This document shows, one piece after another, positions 21,401-33,786 of a stretch of DNA of 64,000 nt. Every line of letters begins with the position of its first letter. Position 1 is the stretch's first letter. The translations under genes and the position numbers were made by a program. Below the pieces are notes generated by a model. The model searched no databases, was not told where the DNA came from, and saw only the letters and a program-made list of their open reading frames with translations. Source of the stretch: Gossypium raimondii (Eukaryota > Streptophyta > Magnoliopsida > Malvales > Malvaceae); the NCBI RefSeq assembly GCF_025698545.1, contig NC_068576.1, forward strand, positions 57,262,094-57,326,093, in the 5' to 3' direction.

Positions 21401-22945
21401 TATATTTTAGAAACAGAATTAAAACCTTAAAATAGAAAATCACGTCGCTTAAGATCTATATCTTATTTTCCTCGATTTTCCTTTCGTGCATCACAAGTTT
21501 CTAAGAAGATCATTAACTAAAGATATAACAACTTCAAGTGATGGGTCATCGCAAATTAGCTAATTGAACTTTTGTTATACAAGTTCATATCAAATAAATG
21601 GGTTAATTATATTAGACATCCTCAAAATTTAAATTAATCTTTAAAACATTTAGTATCTTCTCAATCAAGTATCAAGGATGGAATATTATCTCAATCCCTT
21701 AGTCCTATAGATAAAACTGCATTTTAGCCTCTCTTCAAATTTATAATTTAATTTAAATCCTTCAGTATTTTATAATATTATCTCGATCCCGTAACCCAAA
21801 TTTTTTCACTTTGTTCTTATAAGTTTTTCTATCAACCTAACCATTAGTTTAGGTGTTAAATGCCAACTCTAAGTTTTGGGGAGCCTAATTAAATTTTTTT
21901 TAAAAAATTGAGGTTTTAATTAAAACTTTCCAAAATTTTACAGGGCTTAATAAGATTTTTTGTAATTTTTGAGAGGCCTAACGAGAATTTCTAAAAACTA
22001 TGGGGCCTAATTGAAGTTTTCTAAATTTTTTCAAAGTTTTGTGAGCCAAGGCCCCCGACCTTAACTACGTTTCGATCTTTCTAAAATGTTTGGATCATAT
22101 TATGAAATACATTTATACCAACAAAACAATGCGTTCAATAAATACATATTTATAATTTGATTCACATATCTTAAATATACCATTTACCTAAGTAAATATG
22201 AATGATGGAAAGATTTGAATTAAGAGTTAAAACTTTATATCGAATATTTTTTCTTTAGAGTAAGAGTTAAAATCATTGTTTTTAGAATTGGATCTAATTG
22301 ACCAGTTGAATTGAAAATCGATTAAGATATTGATTCGGGAGAAGAGATTGAATAAGTTGAATTAGGTTAAAAAATTGATTGGTTGAATATTTTTGTTTTT
22401 AATGGAAGGAAGAGTTGATTACCAAAAATTGAACCAATGAAGAAGAGTGAAGTGGGAATAGCAGCAAGAAACTTGCGGTGGCATATAAGATCCCACTCCG
22501 CAATAGTGGTGGCGCTATTCCCACCGGTCCACTCCCAACTACCGGCTGCCAATCGACAAACATGACCAGCCAATTGCCCTTCGTTGCCACCGCCACCAGC
22601 AGTGTCGTTCATGCACCAAGACGGGGATAATGATGCATTAATAGCACTGGTTTTACATCTCCAACCAGATGGCTGAGCATCAGTAAAGATGGTGACTAAA
22701 GTGTTTTGAGAATCAAACACCCATGAAAATGACACTAACACCACTTGCAGCATCTGGGACAACCCAAAGGATCCCACGTACTTTTCTATAACCTCATCCA
22801 CACTCAGCTTCATCTTCTCTTCTGCAACTGCCGCTGTTGCTGCATCGTCATCTCCTTTTTCATGGGAAATCTCTTTTGTTTCCTCTTCTTTTTTGATCTC
22901 CATGTTCACCATCCTTTGTGTTGGATATTGCATGGCTTTTGACAA
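18477..22945 (-). CDS. OCT: Organic cation/carnitine transporter, copy C
   Basis: A complete SLC22-type MFS transporter. Exons on the minus strand: 22945-22423, 20984-20475 and 19168-18477, with GT-AG borders and consistent phases, giving 574 residues. The extra length over copy A comes from an acidic N-terminal tail (about residues 15-45), one added codon at the end of exon 2 and a longer acidic linker at the start of exon 3. All hallmarks are intact: TM1 near residue 65, a Cys-containing extracellular loop, AEWDLIC, motif [33 protein letters not shown] and [13 protein letters not shown], then a Glu/Arg-rich cytosolic end. Intron 1 (1438 bp) has about 500 bp of extra AT-rich sequence next to the exon 2 acceptor compared with copies A and B. 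Intron 2 (1306 bp) carries two MITEs. This copy diverges first from A and B. Substrate is unknown. Confidence 0.9.
19231..19485. repeat. MITE family F1, internally deleted, in OCT-C intron 2
   Basis: It starts with a GATAAAAGTATC-type end, lacks most of the left arm, then has the core (ATGAGGTATACATGGCACAT) and the full right arm ending TGGTACTTTTACC. It is not shared with OCT-A intron 2. Confidence 0.65.
19821..20291. mobile_element. Long-TIR MITE (family F5) in OCT-C intron 2
   Basis: The 17-base ends GGCATAATGACTTATTT and AAATAAGTCATTATGCC are exact complements, and pairing runs on for more than 100 bases per arm (for example CATTTTAACCCTCCATTTAA against its complement). Poly-T runs flank both ends, so a T8-9 target duplication is possible but not provable. 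Long arms suggest a MULE-type MITE. A related copy is at 45540-45945. Confidence 0.75.
21685..22060. repeat. Shared old inverted-repeat element, OCT-C intron 1
   Basis: Collinear with 8233-8690 and 13905-14350, but the most diverged of the three, which fits OCT-C branching first. Confidence 0.5.
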
Positions 22946-23149
22946 TGTGTTTCTCGTCTCTTAATATATCATGACATTATTGAAATCAATGCCACAAGAG
23001 AGAGGGAATGAATAGTAAGATCATCATTTATGGTGTTTTAATGTACCATTAAATGAGAAATGTTAGTTAAAACCAAATTAGATAACTAAAAAGAAGTTTG
23101 ATTAATTATCGATGCATGTACCATCGGTGAATAATAATATAAGAATTTA

Positions 23150-24650
23150 TTATTAAATAAAATAGTGGAGGGCTTATAAATAAGTATTAATAACTTTATT
23201 TAAACATAATTAAATAATAATTAATTATAAATAAACGCTCAAAACTCGAGATATTAAACCCTAATTCTGAGAGTTATTAATATTTATTTATAATAGTTAC
23301 AATTAATGTTTAATTATTTTAAATAAAATTATTAGTTATTTACAAGTCCCGCATTTTTTTAAATTTAATGATGATGTGTCATGTTATTATTCTTTGATGG
23401 TGAATGAGACTTATGTCATGCATTGGGGATGCATCAAATATTATTCCTTAAAAAACACAATTGGGTTTGTATTTACCTTATTATCACTACATTAAAAACT
23501 TAAAATTAATACCAACAAGTGTCAATTATAATAATAAGACATATTTTATTTTCACAGAAAACTCAAGTATGAACCCGTGAGGTTATATTGTTGGGATTAA
23601 CAACCATAAATGTCGAAGAAATTAATCTTCATGATGAACAATAAAATAAACATAAGGATCTCTTGATCATACAAAAAATAAAAATTAAAACTTTTAAGAG
23701 TGTGGAGTTAATCAATTAACTATTAGTAGCGTATGAATTTAAGCCCAATTATGAATAAATCCTATCAGGATGAACCACTACAAATACAGAATTGAGTAAA
23801 TTAATTAAAGTCAACCTAAGTTATCAACAATAAAACTTGAATCTGCGTGCTCAACATCTCAAGTCCTTACATCTTTATTGTCATAACCAACACCTGATCT
23901 AAATGTAATCAGTCCTTATATTCCTATTAAATATTAATTTTGGTGCATGTACATTTATTTTCTTATTTTCAATTTTCAAGCTGTTAATTTTTTTTAATTT
24001 TGTTGGTATAACCTTTTGAAATTGAAAAACAACCCTCACTTGGTAGCCATATAATTAAAATACAAACATTGCAATAAATTTAAAATTAACGGCCTTAATC
24101 AATCTTAAATCGAAAAAGTATAAGTAAATTCTTTCAAATAAAAGTAGAAAGACTATATTTCAAAACATAAAAAATATATTTATTTAGTATTTTTTTTATA
24201 ATTTATATTCAAAATTCGTGTTTATCCTCCGTAACAATACATGTATAGAAATATATATATCCGCCTAACATTTGGTAGTAACTTTTAAAAAATAGGTCAT
24301 TAATTACACATTGATATCCTACTAAACACGACACAAAGTTGGTCAAATTGGAGGTACACTCTGGGCATTTATTTGTGTTGCTCTCCCAAATGGTAACTTA
24401 TAAGTTATATTGAATTATGGGGCAGCCTTAATGAGTTAGTAATATGGAAAAGTTTGATGACATTTTATTATTAAATAAAATAAAAAGATATAGTAACTTC
24501 ATTTAAATATAATTAATTATATAATAATATTAAAATTCTAGAATTATTATTTATTTACAAGTTTTCATATTTTTTGTTTAACTTGATGATGATGTATCAT
24601 ATTATTATTTACTAATGGTACATGAGACGGTGTATCAAATATTATTCTTT
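23150..24650. repeat. Dispersed duplication, two copies of an AT-rich segment
   Basis: Segments at 23150-23460 and 24455-24650 share several ordered runs: a long AATTAAATAATAATTAA-type tract, TTATTTACAAGT, then TGATGATGTGTCAT and CATCAAATATTATTC. The first segment also folds on itself, so both may be copies of one MITE. Confidence 0.45.
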
Positions 24651-25224
24651 TTATGGTGTTAATAGGTATTTCTTTTCGAAAAATAATTTCATTTGATATG
24701 AAAAATTCTTATGATCAAAAGAAAGGAGCATTAAAGCTCCAATACATTGAAATTGAAACCAAAGAATTACATATCAGAAACTAATGTGAACCATACAAAG
24801 AAAACCATCTACCACGACCCTATCACTTCGCAAGCAACATCGGAAAGAAAAACAAATGTTTCTGATACAAACCTTATCATTGGTTGTCTACCACAAAACC
24901 TTTGGATCTGAATGTAACAACCATCTCTTTCATAGACAAACTTGTGGATTAAAGCTAACCAAGCAATATCCATCGGCCTTGAGAAAACCTTTTTGCTATA
25001 ATTTCATTATCATGTTGTTAATGCTTGAGTATTGTATAACATTTATTTTATACTTAATTTTACTACTATTTTAGAGGTATTTGCTTGTTAAGTTGTACTT
25101 ATATTAGTGTTATTTAAGTATAAAAAATTTTCAATTTGTTGGAAAATATTTATTTTAATACTTTTAGTGTATTTGGTGTATTATATTTTTAATATTTTTA
25201 TATAAAAAATAAAATTAAAAAATC

Positions 25225-25375
25225 AATACAGGTTGGGTTCGGATTTTAGCATTTTCATCCGGGGCAAGCTTGGACAAAAAATTAGACATATTTTTTAGGT
25301 TGGGCCCGAACCTAGCAATCGTGCCTAAAATTTTGTTAAGACCCGACTCGACCCATGAACAACTCTAATAACTAC
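25225..25375. repeat. GGGC-rich MITE remnant
   Basis: TTGGGTTCGG, AGGTTGGGCCCGAACC and GACCCGACTCGACCCATGAA resemble the right end of the family represented by the element at 53738-54159 and the remnants at 30290-30570 and 47640-48335. Confidence 0.4.
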
Positions 25376-27871
25376 ATGCCTTTCGATCTTTGGCAACCGG
25401 AAAGAAGATTCAAAATTTTAAATATAATCATAAAAAAACTAAAAATAATTAAAATATTAAAATATTCTACCAATGAAGAAAATATTAAAGAATGAAAACA
25501 TACCAAAATTTTAATGTAATGAAACGTAAACCATTTAATAGGGGATTTAAAATCTAAGTTGGGCAGCAATTAAAGACTAATTCACTATCATTATGGCTAA
25601 GCACTGCCCTGTACCTCTAAGTAAATTGATGACCCCTATGGGCAATGGGTGGGGTTTTAATTGGGCAAATGCAACCTATTCTCGACCACACTATTATATA
25701 TATAAAGTTGGTTCTAATTTAGAAGAGTAGTTAAAGTTTATGTATTAATAAAAAAAGACGTTTATATAATATAACTATATAGGTGAGGAAACTAACATTA
25801 ATGAAAAAGGTTTTCGGGTCATTTAGAAGAATATATATATTGTGTCAAAATTATAATTTATAAAAAATTTAAATGATTAAATATTATAATGTCGTAGTTT
25901 TAAATCTCGTTATGTTTGTACTTCTGAATTTTATATAAAGACATAAAAGATAAAAATATCTTAAATAATATTATTATTTTGTAAAAAAAATTAAGTTTTT
26001 AGTTATTTTGAGACTCAATTGATAAGTGAGACCAACATTACCATACTCTTAAACAATAATATACTAAATTATAATACATCCACGACGTAAGTGAAAAAAG
26101 CAATAATATACTTATATTTTCTATATTTAAAATTAATTATATAAAACCGTAACTTGTACAAAAATACAGTATGAAACAAATTTATAAATATATATAAATC
26201 AAATCTCATGATTTTTATTTTGTGTATCTAATATTTTAGATTTATCAAAATATAAAATCCTTAAAATAATACTTACTATTTTCAAACTTTTAATAATTTT
26301 ATAATTTAATTGAGACCAATTGATGTGAAATACTTAAATTTTAATAATAATGTATATATTTCTCGGCACGATGACCGTAAAGCTGAAGATCATGTTTATA
26401 TATAGATATATAATTTATAAACAATAATTTAAATTCAAAATAAATCTAAAAATTAAACTTCAACTCCAAAAGTCCAATGGTTTAACTTTGACATTTTAAT
26501 TAAAGATTTTTTAACGCAAATCTTCTATAAATATACCTTTTCTCTATAAATATTGCTTTTTTTTTGTTAAGTTTTAAGTATTTTAAATATATTTTTAAAT
26601 AATTTAAACTTCAAATAAATCTAAATAAAATTAGATTAAACTCAATCAAACCTCTTAATTTCTTATATAAATATTATAGGCATAAAAATAAATTTAACCC
26701 ATGAAATTTACTCATTTTACCACTTTTGTTTCTAATATGTTTTTAGGATCACTTTAGCTTGCAACCTTCAAATTTTAGTCAAATCATTTTGTTTTGGATG
26801 AAAAGCGGCTAAACTACTCAAATTTTAATACCATTGACACAACAGCTCGCGTGGAAGTTTACGTGGATAGTTTTTCTAAAAGTTTTTATGAACTTTCTTA
26901 AAATTTGTTAAATTTTTATAAAGCATATGTAAAATGTTACCCAATTTGCCACATTAGTGACATTAAGATTTTAACATTCCAACTAATTTTTTATTTGAAA
27001 ATTTAATTTAATTAAAATTTAAATGTTGAGTACCAAAGTGATAAAAAAAGAATTAGTGCCAAAGTGATAAAAGAGATAAACATTAGGGTTAAATATTTTA
27101 TGATTTTGTCAATATTTTATAAATATAGCTTTTACATTAAAAAATGATATAATGACAAATTTAACTCTCAACGTTTACATTTTTGTAAATTTGGCATTTA
27201 TGCTTTTTTAGTTAAATTTGGCCATTAAATTTTCAAATAAATAGTCAAATAATTTATTTAATAAAAATATTAACTAAAATATTAATTTTTTAACATTGTT
27301 GGCATAGTAATCTCCATGCACTTCATGTTGATATGACGTTATTTATTTTATAAAAATCATTTTAAAATAAAAATAAAATTTAAAATTTAAAAATAGAATA
27401 AAATACACGTGAATTGTCAAAATTTAACATTTTAGTTTGTTAAAAAAATTATTTAAACTCTTTTTCGAAAAATTAATGGTTAAATTTGACTATTTTGAAA
27501 AAGTAAAAGACCAGATTTAACTAGAGGAAAGATTAAATTGACAAAAAAATATAAACATAATGTAAAAAAAAATCAATAACGTCATAGATGTGTACATATA
27601 TACATTTACATATGAGGTGGCATAGGTTGGTAAGAGCCACGCCGTTAAACAGATTCGCGGCGGCAGAGGGATAGGTTTGGGTCAACGTGCAATCACCGTC
27701 CATTTATGTTGCAAGAATCTAATTCTTCTGACTCTTGCTTTGGAATCAAAGTATGCATGTCCCACTCCCCAAAGATTTTGTTATAAGTAATGTTCTTCTC
27801 TTACATAAACTGAATAAATAGTCAAAGCTAAAGCCAATTGCCGATCACACTTTTGTCTGAAACCAGCAACA

Positions 27872-28623
27872 ATGGTGGACCAACTCACCGACGAACAAAT
27901 CGCTGAGTTCAAAGAAGCTTTTAGCCTCTTCGACAAGGATGGTGATGGTATGCTATGCTATGTTCCATTCATTGTTTGATTTTTCTTTTTCTTTTTATTT
28001 CCCATCTTTTTGTTCCTCTTTGTTCAGTTTAGAATTAATGTTTTAATATCCCCTGTTTTGCTTGGAATTTGAATAATGCTTTGTTTAAGAAGGGTAAAAG
28101 TAGTGTGAATGTTTTTGTATTCGGAATTAAATTAAATTTTGTATAATTTACTTAAAAAATAAGTAAATTAGTTTTCATACCTTAAATAAAAGAATAAATC
28201 ACTTTTTCGGTTAAAATTTTTAATTTATTTTTACGGTTAAGTGATGATGTATCACTATCTAGTTGCTTGAACTAGTCCCTCCATTTTGTTTGAATTAGTC
28301 CCTTCATGTCAGTATAAGGTATACATGACATATCATATATCACTATATGGTTGTTCCATCCATCATGTTGGTCCTCGACAATAGAAATGGGTGGAATTTT
28401 AAATAAAAAAAATTAGTTTACCCTTTAATCTAATATACAATGATTAATTTACTAATTTTTTTAATATAGGGGTAAAATATAATCCAATTTTTAATACAAC
28501 AACTCAATCAGCTTAAGGTTAATGCTTTGTTGACTTTCGTTGAGATGCTTTGTATTTGCTATGCCTTGAAAGCTAATGTTTACATGCCTTTTTTTAGAAC
28601 CAGTTTTGCTTCTTATTTAAGGG

Positions 28624-28654
<31 letters not shown>

Positions 28655-29536
28655 TGTATGTCGATGTTTGTGTGACCATATTGTTGATTCCGAACTATGT
28701 CTTCGACCTAATGTGGTTATGTTCTAGATTAAAGCTTTGCTCGGTACCTAGGTTTTTATTCTGTTTTTGTCTGGGGTGTGTGTGCGCAGGCTGCATCACT
28801 ACAAAAGAGCTGGGAACGGTGATGAGATCTCTCGGACAAAATCCAACTGAAGCTGAACTGCAGGGTATGATCAATGAGGTCGGTGCTGATCAAAACGGCA
28901 CCATCGACTTCCCCGAGTTCTTGAATTTGATCGCACGGAAAATGAAGGTGACTTAAACACTGCAATTCGTCGGACTTATTTCACCGAAACGCACGCTCCG
29001 ACCGTGCGTGTCATTTGCAATTCCGATGACTATAAACATTGCATTTGAAAATGTTCATTAGAATCGGGTTTGTTTCTCAGATTCCAACGCTAATCGGATG
29101 AATGAAACGCATAGTTATATCAATGATCAAGGCATCATCGGATTCTCTTCACTTGAACTGACATTTAATTGTATTGATACATTTGGTGATTTTGGTCTTT
29201 TAATTCTCATATGAAGGATACCGAGTCGGAGGAGGAACTTAAGGAAGCTTTCAAAGTTTTCGATAAGGATCAGAACGGCTTTATTTCTGCAACCGACGTA
29301 ATAAAACACGAAATACTTCCTCGAAAAATCGCTTGCTCTCCACTCGAAACCATTGTAACGATGATGATAACGGTTGGTTTGTTTTTTTCACTGTGCAGCT
29401 CCGGCACGCGATGACGAATCTCGGGGAAATTTTGACCGATGAGGAAGTCGATGAAATGATTCATGAAGCAGATACCGACGGTGACGGGCAAGTGAACTAT
29501 GAGGAGTTTGTAAGGATGATGATGGTGGCAAAGTGA
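27872..29536 (+). CDS. Calmodulin / calmodulin-like protein, 150 aa, four EF-hands
   Basis: A calcium sensor that binds and regulates target enzymes, transporters and kinases. Exons: 27872-27947, 28790-28947, 29217-29297 and 29399-29536, in phase, giving 150 residues (canonical plant calmodulin has 149). The intron after Gly26 is at the classic plant calmodulin position; the other two introns are extra, as in CML8/11-type genes (from memory). EF loops are at 21-32, 57-68, 94-105 and 130-141. EF1 (DKDGDGCITTKE) and EF4 ([12 protein letters not shown]) look normal. EF2 starts with Gly57 where Asp is standard, and EF3 ends with Asp105 where Glu is standard. Residue 116 is Ile where canonical calmodulin has the methylated Lys115. 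The start codon has a good AACAATGG context. Intron 1 carries a MITE. Overall it reads as a diverged calmodulin, near the calmodulin/CML8 border. Confidence 0.92.
28092..28500. repeat. MITE family F1 in calmodulin intron 1
   Basis: It starts GGGTAAAAGTAG and contains the family's left, core (GTATAAGGTATACATGACATA) and right runs, with extra sequence in the middle. The right end is at about 28497. Confidence 0.55.
28624..28661. repeat. (TATG)n microsatellite in calmodulin intron 1
   Basis: About nine consecutive GTAT/TATG units. The plus-strand open frame across it is an artefact of the repeat joined to exon 2. Confidence 0.95.
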
Positions 29537-29837
29537 TGACACTGTTTTATTTGTTATCTTATGTTTAAGCAGCATGAAGCACTGTTTCTAATATCTGAAT
29601 TAATTTACCTGAAAAGTTCCGTTCTGAATGTTGCCATCTTCGTTTATGTCCGAACCAAACGGTAATATAAATTATTTTAATATGATTTTTGGGTGGCTGT
29701 GAAAGTGATTGGTAAAACGTACCATCCAAAATTGTAACTTGTATTCCGCTTAATAAGTATTCTCGTACTGTATAATGAAAGTTTTTGTATTATGAGTCAG
29801 ATTTTATACCATATGGTTTATTTTAAAAATTATAAAA

Positions 29838-29990
29838 TAAGTCATTTTACATTAGATCAATGAGTAAATTAGTTCTTTCTTTTAAAAATTTTATCTACTT
29901 CTTCTGTTAAAAATAAAAGTGACTGTCAAGATAACCAGACACTTACACGTGGTGTGCCATGTGTACCTCATGCTGACGTACAGAAACAAC
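29838..29990. repeat. MITE family F1, left half plus core, with G-box
   Basis: Runs TTACATTAGATCAATGAGTA and AATTAGTTCTTTC lead to the core TACACGTGGTGTGCCATGTG. The CACGTG at 29946-29951 is an exact G-box. It lies about 400 bases past the calmodulin stop codon. Confidence 0.6.
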
Positions 29991-30289
29991 CAAAATCAAT
30001 TGGTTACTCAATTGATAAGTTGGATAGATTTTCAAAAAATGTTGATCAACTGCTTTCCTTTGTTCTTATGTAGGGGCGGTAATAAGGGAGGCAGGTAATT
30101 GCCTTAACCTCTCTAGATTGGTAAATTTTTTTCTTTTAATCCTTCAAATTTATTAACTTGTCAATTAATTAAATGATAAAATATACTTTAAACCCTTAAA
30201 AATTTTTAAAAATCAATCTTGACCTCTAAATAAAAATTTTCTGGCGTCGCCCCTCTTCCTATCAAAGTTATAATTATGAAACTGGTTGA

Positions 30290-30570
30290 GTTAGAAATTA
30301 GTTGAGGTTTGGGTTCAAAAATAATTCAAGTCTAGGCTCATTTTTGGGCCAGTCTGACTTGACCCGCTTAAAAAGCTCATTTTTCTATTAAAAATATTAA
30401 AATATATATTTTAATTGATATTTTATATACTTTTTTAAATAAATTTTAAATTTTTTTATTTAAATTAAATTTAGACCGAGACGGCCTGAAGTGCCAAAAT
30501 CCTTATTCAAGCTTGGCCCTAATCTGGTTAGGTAGAGCGGGATACCGACCATAGGGCAGTTGTAGACACT
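30290..30570. repeat. GGGC-rich MITE remnant
   Basis: Runs such as GGCTCATTTTTGGGCCAG, GACTTGACCCGCTT and CAAGCTTGGCCC resemble the families at 47640-48335 and 53738-54159. The ends are eroded. Confidence 0.35.
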
Positions 30571-30964
30571 AGGGATGAGAGTAGCTTTTAATTATTTGAG
30601 GGTGATTATTAAGAAAAGCTAAAGTGAAATAAAATGCTTGAAAATTGATGGAATATTAGCCCAAGCGATGACAAAGTGTATTTGAGAAATTGCAATGCCA
30701 AAAGATTTGGAAATTTTAGGTAGGATTAATTTGTTGTTAGGTCCTCAATTATTTGCCAAAAAGAGTAAAACGTCCACATGCTACATAATAATAAAATGCA
30801 TATCATATCCCCTTTTAAGGGGTCATATTGATGAGGAAGTAATCTTTCCAAATCTAAAATATTACCAATAGGATTTATATTTGATGTATTATACACTTTC
30901 AATGGATTAAATTTTTAACACGTTATAAAAGAAATCTTTTAAATTTATTTTTACGATGTGTCAT

Positions 30965-31290
30965 CATATAGTTCATAGAAAATGTATGAAATTATACGTT
31001 TCCAGTACATCACGATCCATGCCTGCAAGTTCAAACTATTGGGACCACTTGCTTAACATGGATGGAACGTTAGCCATTCACGTATCATATATATTCATTC
31101 TTTGAACATGACAATCTATAGGGGCGATTAGTTCATGACAATCTACAATGACAAAACACCTATAAACTGACTAACTATCAGAGAGAGCCCTTCAAAAATT
31201 TATAAATACCAAAAAAATGAACCAAGACATATTCTTTTTTACGAGTGAACTGTCTACAACCTCATCTCTCTATATATTTCCATCAAGGGA
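30965..31290. repeat. Dispersed repeat, LTR-like, shared with 46470-46800
   Basis: Shared ordered runs include GCTTAACATGGAT/GCTTAACATAGAT, GTATATTCATCTC-like sequence and ATGAACCAAGACATATTCT/ATGGACCAAGACACATTCTC, followed by CTCAT and TTTCCATC. Spacing is similar in the two copies. It is probably part of an LTR, but no full element is present. Confidence 0.45.
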
Positions 31291-31631
31291 GACAGGACCC
31301 TCTTTGCTTTTTTATAATTTAGTTTTTTTGTTTTTGGTACATTAATCCTTACGTGAAATGAAGGCTACGGTGTCATTGTTTGCACATTGGTTCCTTTTTA
31401 TAAAGCAAAAGACTTTTGATCTTTTAGCTTTGATGCCTTTGACTTTTTGGAGTTGCCCACAGCAAACTTCTCTTTTTGGATTCAAAGAGGAGTCTCCTCT
31501 CCCCACCCCACTCACATGGTTTGTTTCTTCACCCATCACTATTCAACTTTGGGGGAAATTTCTAAAAGGGGTTTTGTGGATCAAAAGATTCCCACTTCAT
31601 CATTAGGGTTTACTGCGGCTAGCCTTTTAAC

Positions 31632-31649
31632 ATATATATATATATATAT
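31632..31649. repeat. (TA)n microsatellite
   Basis: Nine consecutive TA units. Confidence 0.9.
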
Positions 31650-33786
31650 GCTCATTGATTCATTTTACTTAGTTTTGTTCTTTATATATAAATTTTAGAT
31701 ACATAGGAAATGAATAGTTTTCTTAGGCCTAATATAGGCCCAAAGACATATATAGCAAGAGATGGCATTTGAGGTCAAATTACTTCAGAGCTGATGTATA
31801 TTGTCGAGAAAACTATCACGTAGGGACAAAGGAAGGGGTAGACAAGGATCTGAGCCCCTCTCCCTCCCCCAAATTGAAAATTTTTGTTTACATACCTTTT
31901 AAAATTATATGTTAATATATGGTAAAATTATAGTTTGACTCCTCAAAATAATAAAATTTTGAATTAATTTTTTTAAAATTACAAAAATATAAGTCAATGC
32001 AGTAGTGAAATTGTATTTTATCTCTTATAAAAATATATAAGATATTCTCCACCCAAATTCTTTTTTTAAGAAAATCAACAAACTCTTGATATTGGCTTAT
32101 GTTGAATTAAAAATCAATATTCATCAACAATTTAATTATTATAATTTGATATTCATTCATTGAAAAAACACATTTCCCACATCATACATATTTTTTTAAA
32201 CTCTAGAAGACTCCATAGCTAGCCCTCACCTAACATCAACAAGAGATTAATCAACTCAACCACCCAAAAACACCTCGATAATAAACATACCAAAACCATG
32301 GGCCATTTAGATCCTTCCTCGCAAAGCATTTGTCCCTTCATGGAAGCCTTTTTCTCTTGTTATCTTTTTAACATTCATTCTATTGTGAGACACATGCTAT
32401 GGTGCTACCACTTAAAACTTCCTTTTCTTGGCCACTTTTTGTTCCTAGTTCTCTCCCACCTACAATGCTCATCATACATACATACATATCAAAGACGAAG
32501 GCATAAGGGGGCGGTTTTTCCCCTCAATGGTAGTTTTGTCATTTAGCTCCTTAAATTTTTATACAATTACATGTTAACACAATAGTATTTTATGATTCAT
32601 CTCTGATTTTCCTAAAATAATTTTTTGATTTCGTCCTTATACATACATAAGGTCAAGGTTTGCAACACAAATCCAAGCAGTCCAAGTTGATGATGGTATC
32701 ACACACACTTTTTAGGTGTGTGTTTTGGCTTTAGAGTGAGATGATATAATGAATCCACTACTACCATATTAAGATGATAGAGGTAGGCAGGCACATGGAG
32801 ACTAAAAAGGGACCTCTACCCAGAATAGAGTATACATTACAACCCAAAAAGAAAAAGGAGATAGAAAAAGAAAAGGGGGATCAAAAAGAAAGAACATATC
32901 CACGCTCCTTGTCTGATCTCTAGATGCATAAATTTACTTTAACCTCCTCATTATTTATATTTATGTGAAAGCGATTGGTGATAGGAATGACATCAACTCT
33001 ACAATTTAATCTTTGTACTATTAAAAAAATCAAATAAAGATGAATTCTAAAATCGTTTTTAAATCCTAATGTAATTCTTTTTTTTAATTTTATATTAAAA
33101 GATTTTAAAAATACTATTTAGTGAATTACAATAATGATGGATATAACAAGTGTGAATGACGAACTCAATGTTAGTTAACGTAGGACTCTTAATACACTTA
33201 ACATCCAATTCAATGAAACAGTAATAAGGTATAATGTCCCTTGGATTATACTTAATTTTGGATTGACCCTTAAATTTTTTTAATCATAAATAATCCCCAA
33301 AATTTTATCCTGTCATATGTTTTAGTCCCAAAATATTACAGGGTTAAAAAAAAACCATATTATATATGAGATAAGAATAAGAATGAGAATGGAAAAGGCA
33401 AAGGCTGCCTAACTCGGTGGTAATCCATTTATTTAATTATATGAAGGAAAAAGTGGGATTCGAAAACACATGCATCGCAGGTGAATGCCGCTAATTGCAA
33501 TCATATTGCCCATGCATTTCGACGATCCAATTCTAATGCTTCAAATCTTTTGTCCTAATTAAATAATTAATTACTTACCCGTAATGGTCCCACTTCTTTT
33601 GGAGAGTAGCAGCCCAGCTTATATTATTTTCTTTCCTGTCATACGTCTGAGGAGAGATTCATTCTTATCCTTGAATTCCATAGCATAAAATTTGGAGTTA
33701 ATTTGGTATTTTATTATTTTTTCTTAATATGCATTTAAATGTTAAATGTTGTTTGTCTGGAATAAATAGTTATTCACTTTTAATTG

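Larger units (their letters stand above)
22946..27871. other. Gene-free AT-rich region between OCT-C and calmodulin
   Basis: No gene is supported in nearly 5 kb. It holds a duplicated segment (23150-23460 and 24455-24650, sharing GATGATGTGTCAT-like and GCATCAAATATTATTC-like runs), an F3 MITE remnant (23925-24175), a possible non-LTR element 3' remnant on the minus strand at about 24700-24990 (weak), a GGGC-rich MITE remnant (25225-25375) and an F4 fragment near 27145-27240. The last 200 bases form the calmodulin promoter and 5' UTR; no TATA box stands out. Confidence 0.5.

Noticed and set aside
24700-24990. Possible LINE 3' remnant on the minus strand
   Set aside because: The translation is broken and I could not match a specific domain; mentioned only in the gap description.
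28527-28727. Open frame through the TATG repeat before calmodulin exon 2
   Set aside because: It is produced by the (TATG)n microsatellite; the overlapping plus-strand frame that reaches calmodulin sequence enters exon 2 through intron.
31358-31698. Two overlapping plus-strand frames of about 82 codons
   Set aside because: No domain, no conserved motif and no splice partner; the second runs into a (TA)n repeat. Kept only as part of the intergenic description.
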